A stretch of 20,691 nt of DNA from positions 1 to 20,691 of IMG/VR virus record IMGVR_UViG_3300024265_000234; one strand, 5' to 3'. Made by a program: the position numbers and the translations under genes. The notes beneath the pieces were generated by a model that did not search any database, was not told where the DNA came from, and worked only from the letters and a program-made list of their open reading frames with translations. Position 1 is the stretch's first letter. Each line of letters starts with the position of its first letter. The stretch is from a virus. Of this stretch, positions 13,623-20,565 are shown one piece after another.

Positions 13623-15670
13623 TACGGATACCCCAACGATGGTTTCGCTTTCAAGATATTGCCCGCGACCGGCGACTTGCTCGTGATGCCGAGCGCCTTG
13701 TCAATCGTAAGCGCTATGTTTTCAGATGCGCTTCCCGTGAATATACCCGCCGCATCTGCGGAGATGGAAAACAAAACGCTCACCGCCGCATCACCTGAAA
13801 GTTCGAGGGCCGGTGTCGCTTGAATTGCGAACACCGATGACACCGTAGCGTTCAGTTCTTGAATCCGCGTCGCCGTTGCTTGAATTGTGAACGCTATGGT
13901 TTCATCTGCTGCTGCACCGCGCACGATTGATGGGGTTGCTTGGTCGGATGAAAATACTAACGAAACACCTGCCGTTGCAGCGTGCGTTTTTGCTGCTGCT
14001 GCGGAGATAGAAAAAGCCACGCTTACATTAGATGATGTCGAGAGAATGAATGATGCGGTCGCCTGATCAATCGTTATTGGAACGGAGACGATTGCAGAAC
14101 CTCCGAGTAGCAGCGCCGCGTCGGAAATTTCAGTGACAGGAACACTCACCGAACTCGACGCGCCAAGATCTAATCCAGCCGCCGCGCCGTCAACCGATGC
14201 AATGATTCCAACGTCGGCGCTCTGCTCGAATTCGAGGTGCCCCGTCGCTTGATCAACGCTAACGGGGGTCGAAACATCTGCCGTCGCTTCGAGATCTAAT
14301 CCTGCCGCCGCTTGATCGATTGTGAGTGGAGATGAAACCGATGCGGTTGCTTCGTGAACCGCGCCGCCCGTTACAACTTCCGCGTCCGCTCCATCGACGG
14401 TAATTACAGATGACACATCGGCGGTTGCCTGCCGCACCGCTTCAAGTGGCGCGCCGTCAACAGTAATTGCAGATGACACATCGGCGGTTGCAGGTTTATC
14501 GACTTGGGAATTCGCGCCATCCTTCGTGAGCGGAATTGAAACCGAAGCGGCTGCCTCGCGAAATTCATTGTACGGGCCATCATGGAACGAATCGGAGTTG
14601 TCCATGTCCAGCGTGTAATCTTGCCCCGCACCGTGGGCCGCTGCGTTTTTCGCTACGATGCAAAATGCAAACCGGGCATCCGAAGCTGCTGCCTGAAAAT
14701 CCGTAGAGCCTAGTCCCGTTGTAAACATTTTTAACCCCGTTCCGGTGTATCCACCGCCAGGGCTAGTTCCGAAGTGCTTGACCGAAGAACTGAGGGCCGC
14801 ATTGAGTCTATAAATCCCCGCGTCGGAATGATCGAACGTGTCCATTGAATAGGTAACGTCACCCCCTGCCGCCGAAACGTCTAGCTGTTCCCTCCACGAT
14901 CCGTTTTGATCGTGCCATTGAGCATTGCCAGGGAACGAAGCGACCGACGCAAAACCCATGCTCACTTGCCAAGCACCGCCAGAGGGTAGGCTTTGCGACA
15001 CAACTTGATCCGATGTTCCTGCGGTGAGATCGAGGGTGTGATCGCTGTCTGCGGTGAACGCGGTAATCGTTGTCGATGCTTGACGCTGATAAACCGTCCG
15101 AGTTCCCTTTGGCTTGTCCCACAAACCAAGTTCCCTTTGACCCGGAACCTTTCCCCCCTCTCCCCAATCGCGCCAGCTATGCTTAGTCAATACCGCGTCG
15201 AATTCTGCGAGCTTCGATTCATCAAACCAAACACCATGCAGCGTTTCGGCCTCGGGTGGAATAACGAAATCCTCCCACGGCAATGATTCACGAAACCGCG
15301 TTGCTGCCTTGCTTGCGGCATAGACTTTTTGAATTTGCTTTGTATTCGTCGCGCCACCGAAAGCAAGATCGGGTGCGAGAGGATGGAATGTCCATTCGAC
15401 GCCCCAAAATTCATTCGGAGCGTAATCAGCGGGATCGTTGCTCCACGCTTTTAACGTCACGCTACCATCTGGATTGTCAATCATCCAGTAGTGATCGTGT
15501 GCCGAGAATTTTACGGCCTGAATATCGAGTTGGTGCAACCATCCGGGGTTTTCATCGAGTGTTTCGCCTCCGGTTGGTTCCAACTTTTTTGCGAGCGACC
15601 CCCACTGACTTGAATCGATTTCGATCCAGTCAACTGCTGTGAGGGTCGCCCACTGAACGTAGATCTTCAC
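13622..15670 (-). CDS. Large repeat-containing fibre/adhesin-like protein
   Basis: 682 residues from a GTG. Residues 1-370 look like an all-beta, Trp/Asp/Gly-rich globular region (WEDFVIPPEAETLHGVWFDESK, DYTLDMDNSDSFHDGPYNEF) with no family I can name. From about residue 373 to 668 there are about 14 degenerate repeats of 20-24 residues, consensus ATADVSSxITVDGAxxxxV, ending with a short Lys-rich tail. The repeats resemble beta-solenoid or stacked strand units, as in fibres and adhesins. Two repeats are nearly identical in DNA (14401-14428 and 14464-14491, 63 bases apart), pointing to recent duplication. It probably extends from the virion to contact the host; this is inference. Confidence 0.75.
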   Translation of the reverse strand: MKIYVQWATLTAVDWIEIDSSQWGSLAKKLEPTGGETLDENPGWLHQLDIQAVKFSAHDHYWMIDNPDGSVTLKAWSNDPADYAPNEFWGVEWTFHPLAPDLAFGGATNTKQIQKVYAASKAATRFRESLPWEDFVIPPEAETLHGVWFDESKLAEFDAVLTKHSWRDWGEGGKVPGQRELGLWDKPKGTRTVYQRQASTTITAFTADSDHTLDLTAGTSDQVVSQSLPSGGAWQVSMGFASVASFPGNAQWHDQNGSWREQLDVSAAGGDVTYSMDTFDHSDAGIYRLNAALSSSVKHFGTSPGGGYTGTGLKMFTTGLGSTDFQAAASDARFAFCIVAKNAAAHGAGQDYTLDMDNSDSFHDGPYNEFREAAASVSIPLTKDGANSQVDKPATADVSSAITVDGAPLEAVRQATADVSSVITVDGADAEVVTGGAVHEATASVSSPLTIDQAAAGLDLEATADVSTPVSVDQATGHLEFEQSADVGIIASVDGAAAGLDLGASSSVSVPVTEISDAALLLGGSAIVSVPITIDQATASFILSTSSNVSVAFSISAAAAKTHAATAGVSLVFSSDQATPSIVRGAAADETIAFTIQATATRIQELNATVSSVFAIQATPALELSGDAAVSVLFSISADAAGIFTGSASENIALTIDKALGITSKSPVAGNILKAKPSLGYP
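14401..14491 (-). repeat. Near-identical tandem 63-base repeat inside the fibre-like gene
   Basis: On the plus strand the 28-base segments 14401-14428 and 14464-14491 differ at one base (taattAcag versus taattGcag) and are spaced by 63 bases, equal to one 21-residue protein repeat. The remaining repeats in the gene have diverged at DNA level. This suggests a recent unit duplication or gene conversion within an older repeat array. Confidence 0.8.
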
Positions 15671-15672
15671 CG

Positions 15673-16098
15673 TTATGCTACCGCGATCTTCAATGTGTTT
15701 GCGTTGAATCGGAAGATGTCATTGTTCCCGACCAGCTTTGATGCGTCGAGAATTCCGTGAATCAGCATGTCGCCCGCGCCCCACGTCGCACTATTGCAAA
15801 TCGCGAAGTGCGTCACGGTGCCCCATGATCCCGTTGCTGTGTCGAATGTAAGAACCCCTGTATTGTCGGTTTGCCCGTCACCGCCAGCCGTCGCGGTCCA
15901 GTTTGCGTCGAGAGGATTATTTAGTTTACGCGCGTAACCGTTTGCATTGGCAACTTCGGTGATCGTAGCGCCGGTATCGCCATCAACCGGGGCGGCGGTG
16001 CAGAGTGCAACCGCTAGGACGGTTGGCTTGGTGAAGGAACCAGTGCGGAAAATGTGCTTGATAATTTCATCTTCTAGCCAGTTTGATGCAGCAGCCAT
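15673..16098 (-). CDS. Tail-fibre-associated virion protein family
   Basis: A 141-residue protein with AGGAG nine bases before ATG. It has the pattern of a common small phage protein: SNWLEDEIIKHIFRTGSFTKPTVLAVALCTAAP..., then TEVANANGYARKLN, GVLTFDTATGSWGTVTHFAI and the closing DIFRFNANTLKIAVA. Such proteins occur in or near tail fibre clusters in many siphophages and are annotated as virion structural or minor tail proteins. Beta-rich after residue 25. It ends two bases before the GTG of the repeat protein, so the two are probably coupled partners. Confidence 0.8.
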   Translation of the reverse strand: MAAASNWLEDEIIKHIFRTGSFTKPTVLAVALCTAAPVDGDTGATITEVANANGYARKLNNPLDANWTATAGGDGQTDNTGVLTFDTATGSWGTVTHFAICNSATWGAGDMLIHGILDASKLVGNNDIFRFNANTLKIAVA

Positions 16099-16113
16099 TT
16101 CACGTCGCTCCTG

Positions 16114-16749
16114 TTATGGCTTCGGAGTAGGAATCCCCTTAGCCGTTGTAGGTTTTGGGGATGTCGTTGCTTTCCGAAAGTTGAGCGGCGTGAGTGTTCG
16201 TGCTTTGAGTTCTTGATCGATCCCTATTGCACCTTGACGGTAATTTCTGCGAGCGGGTTGTGCGCTGCGTGCGTCGGGATCTTCCCCTACGAATAAATCA
16301 TCGAGGTTTACTCTTGCGATTCCGAAGCCGCCACTCGTACCTTTATTGACGGCGAATCTCAATCGCATTGTTGTTCCTGTGGTTGTTATTTTCAAGGTGG
16401 GGAGTGGTGAGTACGATGATTCATTTACTTCAACGATAGCGGAATCACTTTCTGTGCCGCCAAATATTCCTATGGTTAGCTTTTTATTTGCAACGCCGAG
16501 ATTTGATGCGGTGTACCAACCATTAAAGAATAGGGGGACGCCGGGTGTAACGGGGAACTCTTGAAAGATCTCTGAACACATCGGGCCGATGAATCGACCT
16601 TGAAGCTGCGCGTAATTTGTTCCTGTGCGCGCGTCCGGTTCGAACGTAATGATTGACGCGCCTTGAATGGTGCAATCCTGAATGAACTTCCATTCAGTTG
16701 AACGGAGTTCAAACCCTGGATCTACTAATAGGTTGGTGGGGGTCGGCAC
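16114..16749 (-). CDS. Carbohydrate-binding-module-like protein
   Basis: A 211-residue protein starting at GTG (MPTPTNLLVDPGFELRSTEW). The beginning 'NLL.DPGFE....W' and the strands after it (YAQLQGRFIG, SEIFQEFPVTPGVPLFFNGWY, TLKITTTGTTMRLRF, ARVNLDDLFV) follow the jelly-roll pattern of CBM4/CBM9-like domains, residues about 6-155. The C-terminal 55 residues are basic and Pro/Thr-rich and probably unstructured. Binding of host surface glycan or of a virion partner is likely. The start region lies in a small inverted repeat (CGGCA AAG TGCCG), so the GTG could be partly occluded in mRNA. Confidence 0.72.
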   Translation of the reverse strand: MPTPTNLLVDPGFELRSTEWKFIQDCTIQGASIITFEPDARTGTNYAQLQGRFIGPMCSEIFQEFPVTPGVPLFFNGWYTASNLGVANKKLTIGIFGGTESDSAIVEVNESSYSPLPTLKITTTGTTMRLRFAVNKGTSGGFGIARVNLDDLFVGEDPDARSAQPARRNYRQGAIGIDQELKARTLTPLNFRKATTSPKPTTAKGIPTPKP

Positions 16750-16802
16750 TTTGCCGCGCCTCTACTCGATCATCGGTTGCTCCCGTTAGAGGTATCATTC
16801 GG

Positions 16803-16853
16803 GACGGACAGACCAAAGCTGCCCGCCCCGGATCTCTGAACGTGTCTGCCGTC
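16803..16853 (-). repeat. Inverted repeat between the outer-membrane protein and CBM-like genes
   Basis: Minus-strand GACGGCAGAC (16853-16844) can pair with GTCTGTCCGTC (16813-16803), a 10-bp stem with one bulged T and a 30-base loop. No T-run follows, so it is not a standard terminator. It sits just after the outer-membrane protein stop and may separate or stabilise mRNA segments. Confidence 0.45.
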
Positions 16854-16859
16854 AGCATC

Positions 16860-17339
16860 TTAATGGAAACTGATAGCCGTTGTCAACGTATAAAAATCGT
16901 CCGCTTCGATTCCGGTGAAATCGGTAATCGAGCGATGGTACGCTGGATAGAGCGACCAGATAACATGCTCACCGATATCCAGTTCCCAACCGAGAATGAA
17001 CTTAATGAAGCGCTCATTTCCAGCGTCGCCATTGGCATATTCATACCCGCCTCCAAGCAACACCGAGTTTATCTTGAAAAGCGCCCCACCTGAAATCTGA
17101 TAGAACGTTGACTGATCTGTGCTGCGTAGAAAATCCCCGTAGAATTGGAGATGTTCGAACGTCGCCCATTTGACCAAGCCACCAATCGCATCGTTTTCTG
17201 CGTTGGTCCCGCCGTGGTCATCGAAGTATCGACCATACTGCAAGCCGATTTCGAACTTCTGTTCTTTCGCCTCAATTGCAGGCGCGAACATAACGATGCA
17301 AACAAGCACCGCAATTGCCATGACTAATCGTTTCCACAT
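16860..17339 (-). CDS. Small outer-membrane-like beta-barrel protein with signal peptide
   Basis: A 159-residue protein with a strong AAGGAG seven bases before ATG, 14 bases after the large terminase. Residues 1-24 form a Sec signal peptide (basic MWKR, hydrophobic core, AIEA cleavage end; C14 is not in a lipobox). The mature part alternates polar and hydrophobic residues in strand-like blocks (FEIGLQYGRYFD, HLQFYGDFLRST, VLLGGGYEYANG, FIKFILGWELDI, FYTLTTAISFH) and ends with Phe-His. That is typical of an eight-strand outer-membrane barrel. Phage-encoded barrels such as Lom change the host surface; a role in superinfection exclusion or in host fitness is inference. A PagL-like deacylase was considered but the catalytic His-x-Ser-Asn context is absent. 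Confidence 0.75.
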   Translation of the reverse strand: MWKRLVMAIAVLVCIVMFAPAIEAKEQKFEIGLQYGRYFDDHGGTNAENDAIGGLVKWATFEHLQFYGDFLRSTDQSTFYQISGGALFKINSVLLGGGYEYANGDAGNERFIKFILGWELDIGEHVIWSLYPAYHRSITDFTGIEADDFYTLTTAISFH

Positions 17340-17353
17340 TCGCTTTCTCCTTT

Positions 17354-19003
17354 TTAATGTGAGTGAAAACCTGACTTCGCGTGGTGTTGTGAATCATGAA
17401 ATCTACTTTCTTCGTGCTTAACGAACTCTCTTTTTTCACCTCCCGTTCTAATCGGCATACCGAACGTTGAAAGGATTGCCTCTCTACAAAACCACATCGC
17501 CATGATGATATCCGCTGTATGCTCTTTTCGATTCCACGTTTTCAACTTGTGCATCAGCGTGAAGATTTGCGGGAATGGTTTTCCATCGTTCGTCTTGTTA
17601 GGAAAAATCCACAAGCCATTATCTAGCTCTGTTGCGAGCGATGGAACGCCGCGTTCAGGATCGAGCTTATTCTTTCCTGTCGTGGTGAAACCTTTGATTG
17701 GCGGCATGTCTTTTCGGAGCTTCGCAAACTGAACGAGGTAATCTTGCGCACCGACATCCTCGACAAACACACCAACCAAATTCTTATATCGAACCTTCAA
17801 CTCTGCTAGTGCATCGAGTATCAAGCCCCCATCTAATTTCTCGGATACGGTGTGCAGGATTCTACGCCTGTTGTCAGCGTGAACACAAGCAACGAATATC
17901 CCGGTGTCATCTGACGTGCGCTTTTTCTTGATGTTAGGATCGAGGCCGACGTACACCGGCTCTGTGTGAATCCAATTATCCTTTTCTGCCTCGACCGGCG
18001 CATAGCTTTTGAATAGCGTATAGTCTGCGCCTGCCTTCAATGCAAACTCGAACGATGCTGATTTGAAGATCGATTGCGCATCACTCAATGCCAAGCACAG
18101 AAATTGCCGTGCGAATTCGATGCGTCCGACCTTACGGAATTTCTGCTGCAACCGCTCAATCGGCCATTGACTCGGCCACGCTGTAGCGGCGTTCCAATCC
18201 GGATCGCCGTTCGGTAGCGTTGCGATTGCCGGTGTTTTCAAAACAACCCATTCGCCGCTCGCTTCGCAACGGTGCGCTGCGTCATCCTCATTCCATGCGG
18301 TAGTAATGAAGATCGATTTTCCGTTCGCTACGAGTCGTGTTTCTGCGGTCGAGTTCATCCAATCCTCAATCTTGTTGCGCTGCACATCAGTTGACGTGTT
18401 CTCCATATCTAGGATGTCATCATAGATGATGCGGTCATAGCGCGCGCCGAGAAACGACTTGCCAACACCAATCGCAGCCATCGTATAATCAGGCGAAACG
18501 ATATTGCGCTCAATGATGATTGCGTTCTTGTCCCACGCTTTGAATTTACCCTTCGTCTTGCCGCGTTGAACGTGCGGGAAAACTTCGCGGTAACGAATCG
18601 AGATCTCGGAATCACCTGTGATGATCTCTTTGACTTCACCTAAAAACTTCTCGGCCTGCCCTGAACTCAAACAGATGAGCGCAATCCTGATGTCAACGTT
18701 GCGGCCCATTTCGAATAGAGGATAGGCAACAGAGAAATTCTGCGACTTGCCATGCTCGACTGATGCGTAGATTAGAACGGAGTGGAGTTCTGGATCTTCA
18801 ACCGCGCGCTGCCATTCCTCTTGAAACGGCTGAACGTCCCAACCAAAAACGTAGCGTTCGAAATCAGCTAGGCTCGTCCGAGCTTTGAGTACCCTCAAGT
18901 ACGCGGCCTCTGTTTTCAGCGCCGCTAAGAGTACGTTCAACTTCTGCGATGATTCCTCGGATATTTGTGCTGACTTCTGCGATGGTTCGTTCGCCGTGTC
19001 CAT
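17354..19003 (-). CDS. Terminase large subunit
   Basis: About 549 residues from ATG at 19003 (a TTG or GTG just upstream could add up to three residues). Counting from that TTG as residue 1: Walker A SVEHGKS at 84-90, Walker B IIYDDILD around 195-202 with D198/D199, coupling motif FITTAWNED around 235-243, and nuclease acidic residues in VYVGLDPN (D358), VFVEDVGAQD (E418, D419) and HTADIIMAMW (D501). It pumps DNA into the prohead through the portal and cuts concatemers. It overlaps the small subunit gene by 140 bases if the ATG is used; downstream TTG codons at about 18940 and 18895 would shorten the overlap. The protein is full length for the family. Confidence 0.94.
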   Translation of the reverse strand: MDTANEPSQKSAQISEESSQKLNVLLAALKTEAAYLRVLKARTSLADFERYVFGWDVQPFQEEWQRAVEDPELHSVLIYASVEHGKSQNFSVAYPLFEMGRNVDIRIALICLSSGQAEKFLGEVKEIITGDSEISIRYREVFPHVQRGKTKGKFKAWDKNAIIIERNIVSPDYTMAAIGVGKSFLGARYDRIIYDDILDMENTSTDVQRNKIEDWMNSTAETRLVANGKSIFITTAWNEDDAAHRCEASGEWVVLKTPAIATLPNGDPDWNAATAWPSQWPIERLQQKFRKVGRIEFARQFLCLALSDAQSIFKSASFEFALKAGADYTLFKSYAPVEAEKDNWIHTEPVYVGLDPNIKKKRTSDDTGIFVACVHADNRRRILHTVSEKLDGGLILDALAELKVRYKNLVGVFVEDVGAQDYLVQFAKLRKDMPPIKGFTTTGKNKLDPERGVPSLATELDNGLWIFPNKTNDGKPFPQIFTLMHKLKTWNRKEHTADIIMAMWFCREAILSTFGMPIRTGGEKREFVKHEESRFHDSQHHAKSGFHSH

Positions 19004-19430
19004 TGCCACCAATGATGTTCGTTTGTTGGTTGCTCTGATTGAAGTTCACAACCATTGCTTCCTCAACTCTCATGCCATGCGCACGCGCCCAATCGTGCAG
19101 AACTTCACGCGCGGTTCGGACATCCTTATTAATGATGGCGACGTGGTAAAGCTCTTCGAGTTGACCAATGTATCGCCCCTCAATTTCCTTGAGGTCGCCA
19201 GCTTCGCGGAGCTTGATGGCAATTGCTCTGCCGGTTCTGATGTCTTTGGTTACTGTCTGGTATGGGTCGGAGATTCCATCGAGCAATTCACCAGGGCGAG
19301 CGGAGAGTTCATTAACGATCTCTGCGGGCTTGAATCCCCTTCTATCCATTGACCATACAAGTTCGCGGCGGGTTTGAACGAGGATTCCATCCTTACGACT
19401 GTAACCATTTCCATCATCGATCTCGTTCAT
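18864..19430 (-). CDS. Probable terminase small subunit
   Basis: A 188-residue protein. The N-terminal third has a helix-turn-helix-like segment (RRGFKPAEIVNELSARPGE) and a PYQTVTKDIRTGRAI stretch, as in DNA-binding domains of small terminases; the middle is helical (LKEIEGRYIGQLEELYHVAI) and the later part (EEAMVVNFNQSNQQTNIIGGNG) is low-charge. The small subunit recognises packaging sites and stimulates the large subunit. Its gene lies directly before, and overlaps, the large subunit gene. The ATG has only a distant AGAGG. A candidate promoter is upstream. Identity is by position and general fold pattern, without a recognised family signature. Confidence 0.65.
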   Translation of the reverse strand: MNEIDDGNGYSRKDGILVQTRRELVWSMDRRGFKPAEIVNELSARPGELLDGISDPYQTVTKDIRTGRAIAIKLREAGDLKEIEGRYIGQLEELYHVAIINKDVRTAREVLHDWARAHGMRVEEAMVVNFNQSNQQTNIIGGNGHGERTIAEVSTNIRGIIAEVERTLSGAENRGRVLEGTQSSDEPS

Positions 19431-19468
19431 GTCAAGGCGAACCTCTAACGAGGGTATTCTCTCCCTCT

Positions 19469-19498
19469 ATACTACAATTGACCTTTACCCTATGTCAA
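19469..19498 (-). promoter_or_regulatory. Candidate sigma70-type promoter before the terminase genes
   Basis: Minus-strand TTGACA (19498-19493) with TAGTAT (19474-19469) at 18 bases. The -35 matches consensus fully and the -10 matches 4 of 6. The -35 falls in the last codons of the upstream small gene. A TTGAC/GTCAA dyad (19498-19494 and 19482-19478) overlaps the spacer and could be an operator. Not proven; the operon may be transcribed through from further upstream. Confidence 0.4.
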
Positions 19499-19747
19499 CC
19501 TTAACGGCCTACTATCTTCGCACGCCCCCGCCTTGATGTGGCCCCGCCAATCACATTTTACTGCGGGGCAGACTACCTCATCCTTGACGGTGAGCGCTCC
19601 GCAATCGTCGGTGCGGTTCTCCACTTGGGACAGGGAGATGGTTGCTTGACAGATTGGGCAGGGGATTATTCGAAAGCGCTTTTTCGTGCGCTTGTATCGA
19701 ATGAGATTTCCTTCGTAGATGTCGCCGCCGTATTCGAACCAACACAT
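19490..19747 (-). CDS. Small Cys-rich, zinc-ribbon-like protein
   Basis: An 85-residue protein with CPIC at 30-33, C49, C60-x4-C65 and C76, a pattern that suggests a zinc ribbon. Basic residues around it (RYKRTKKRFRI) fit nucleic-acid binding. The ATG lacks a good ribosome-binding site. The frame remains open upstream for 28 codons with protein-like sequence (NLLSNLPRAERL just before the ATG) back to a TAG, but with no canonical start there. Small zinc proteins just before terminase genes occur in phages, often as regulators, but no family is recognised. Confidence 0.6.
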   Translation of the reverse strand: MCWFEYGGDIYEGNLIRYKRTKKRFRIIPCPICQATISLSQVENRTDDCGALTVKDEVVCPAVKCDWRGHIKAGACEDSRPLRLT

Positions 19748-19854
19748 GAGGCGTTCCGCGCGCGGTAGGTTTGATAGCAGATTCGTGGAGGATTCGAGTT
19801 TCGTGGGCTATTCGCTTGGGCTTTCAGGCAAGAACCAACCACGCGCGATTCGCT

Positions 19855-19876
19855 TAAACTCCCTCTTTTATACTAC
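19855..19876 (-). promoter_or_regulatory. First copy of a GTAGTATA..GAGGGAG box
   Basis: Minus-strand GTAGTATAAAAGAGGGAG (19876-19859) lies just at the stop of the 103-residue gene; the same sequence without AAA (GTAGTATAGAGGGAG) lies at 19475-19461 upstream of the small terminase gene. Two copies at gene junctions suggest a shared regulatory or processing site, possibly an extended -10 element (TATAAA) followed by a purine-rich tract. The 125-base stretch 19748-19872 after this copy holds no other convincing feature, apart from a direct AAGCGAAT repeat. Confidence 0.35.
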
Positions 19877-20184
19877 CACCTTTCAGCTTCAATTTCATGG
19901 TACAACGTATCGATAGATTCGAGGAACTTTTCAGTGGATGGCTTTAATTCCTTCCCGCCGCGCACCTCGTCTCTATGCAGGTTGGGCTTCATCATTTCTT
20001 GCGCGATCAAGAACATCCTCTCAACCGTCCGCATCTGCGCGAGCTTGGTGAGTTTTGAAACGCTCATTTTGGCGTGTTCGATCTTCGGCTGCGTCATGGA
20101 ATGAAAATCGTTGTACGCTGACTTGCACGCATCATCGATGTTTTTCTGCGCGTTGTCGTGCCACACCTTGATTTCGTGATCCAC
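19873..20184 (-). CDS. Small helical protein, unknown function
   Basis: A 103-residue protein best started at GTG (GTG GAT CAC GAA), which overlaps the preceding stop as TAGTG and has GGAAGG about 7 bases upstream; an earlier in-frame TTG adds five residues. It is almost entirely helical and charged with Lys, Glu and Gln, and I see no motif or membrane segment (VWHDNAQKNIDDACKSAYND, MFLIAQEMMKPN). No family recognised. It belongs to a chain of small genes preceding the terminase genes. Confidence 0.65.
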   Translation of the reverse strand: MDHEIKVWHDNAQKNIDDACKSAYNDFHSMTQPKIEHAKMSVSKLTKLAQMRTVERMFLIAQEMMKPNLHRDEVRGGKELKPSTEKFLESIDTLYHEIEAERW

Positions 20185-20369
20185 TATTGCACCTTCCAAT
20201 TCGCAGCCTTAAGACATTCCTTTTGAATCTTGTCATCTTCCATTGATGCAATGATGAGCAAGTCAGCGAGTGCAGCCATGCAATCGATCTTCACGTCATC
20301 ATAAGGTGAATCCAGATGTCGTGAAAGAGCTTCGGCTATCCTTCGGTAGATTTCACATTTTGGTCCCAT
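20184..20369 (-). CDS. Small helical protein, unknown function
   Basis: A 61-residue protein starting at the ATG in TGATG that overlaps the preceding stop, with GAGG six bases upstream; a longer version with 11 extra residues would overlap the previous gene by 34 bases. The sequence is helical with conserved-looking hydrophobic positions (YRRIAEALSRHL, MAALADLLIIAS). Two Cys residues. No family recognised. The close coupling to its neighbours supports it as real. Confidence 0.65.
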   Translation of the reverse strand: MGPKCEIYRRIAEALSRHLDSPYDDVKIDCMAALADLLIIASMEDDKIQKECLKAANWKVQ

Positions 20370-20557
20370 CAGCGCCTCAAGGCCTCCTGTACTTTCTTCC
20401 ACTGATTAATAGCATCCTGCCTATCGACCATAAGCTGATCGCTCCAACGCTGGAAAACTTCCTGAGCAAATCTCTCGACTGTCCAGTTGCCACGAATTGC
20501 TTTCCGCACCGCTTCCTCGACCGCTTCGGTAATATACGCTTCCTGAATAGCCATCAT
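20369..20557 (-). CDS. Small helical protein, unknown function
   Basis: A 62-residue protein. Two adjacent ATGs follow GGGGAG; the second (20554) has the better spacing. The sequence is helical and Gln/Arg/Glu-rich (AIQEAYITEAVEEAVRKAIRG, DQLMVDRQDAINQWKKVQEAL), with a Trp-containing middle. No family recognised. It sits 8 bases after the preceding cut gene's stop and overlaps the next gene by TGATG, so it is part of the same operon. Confidence 0.62.
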   Translation of the reverse strand: MMAIQEAYITEAVEEAVRKAIRGNWTVERFAQEVFQRWSDQLMVDRQDAINQWKKVQEALRR

Positions 20558-20565
20558 CTCCCCGC

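Noticed and set aside
16860-17339. PagL-like lipid A deacylase as identity of the barrel protein
   Set aside because: An HRS triplet near the end recalls His-x-Ser, but the following Asn and the surrounding family pattern are missing.
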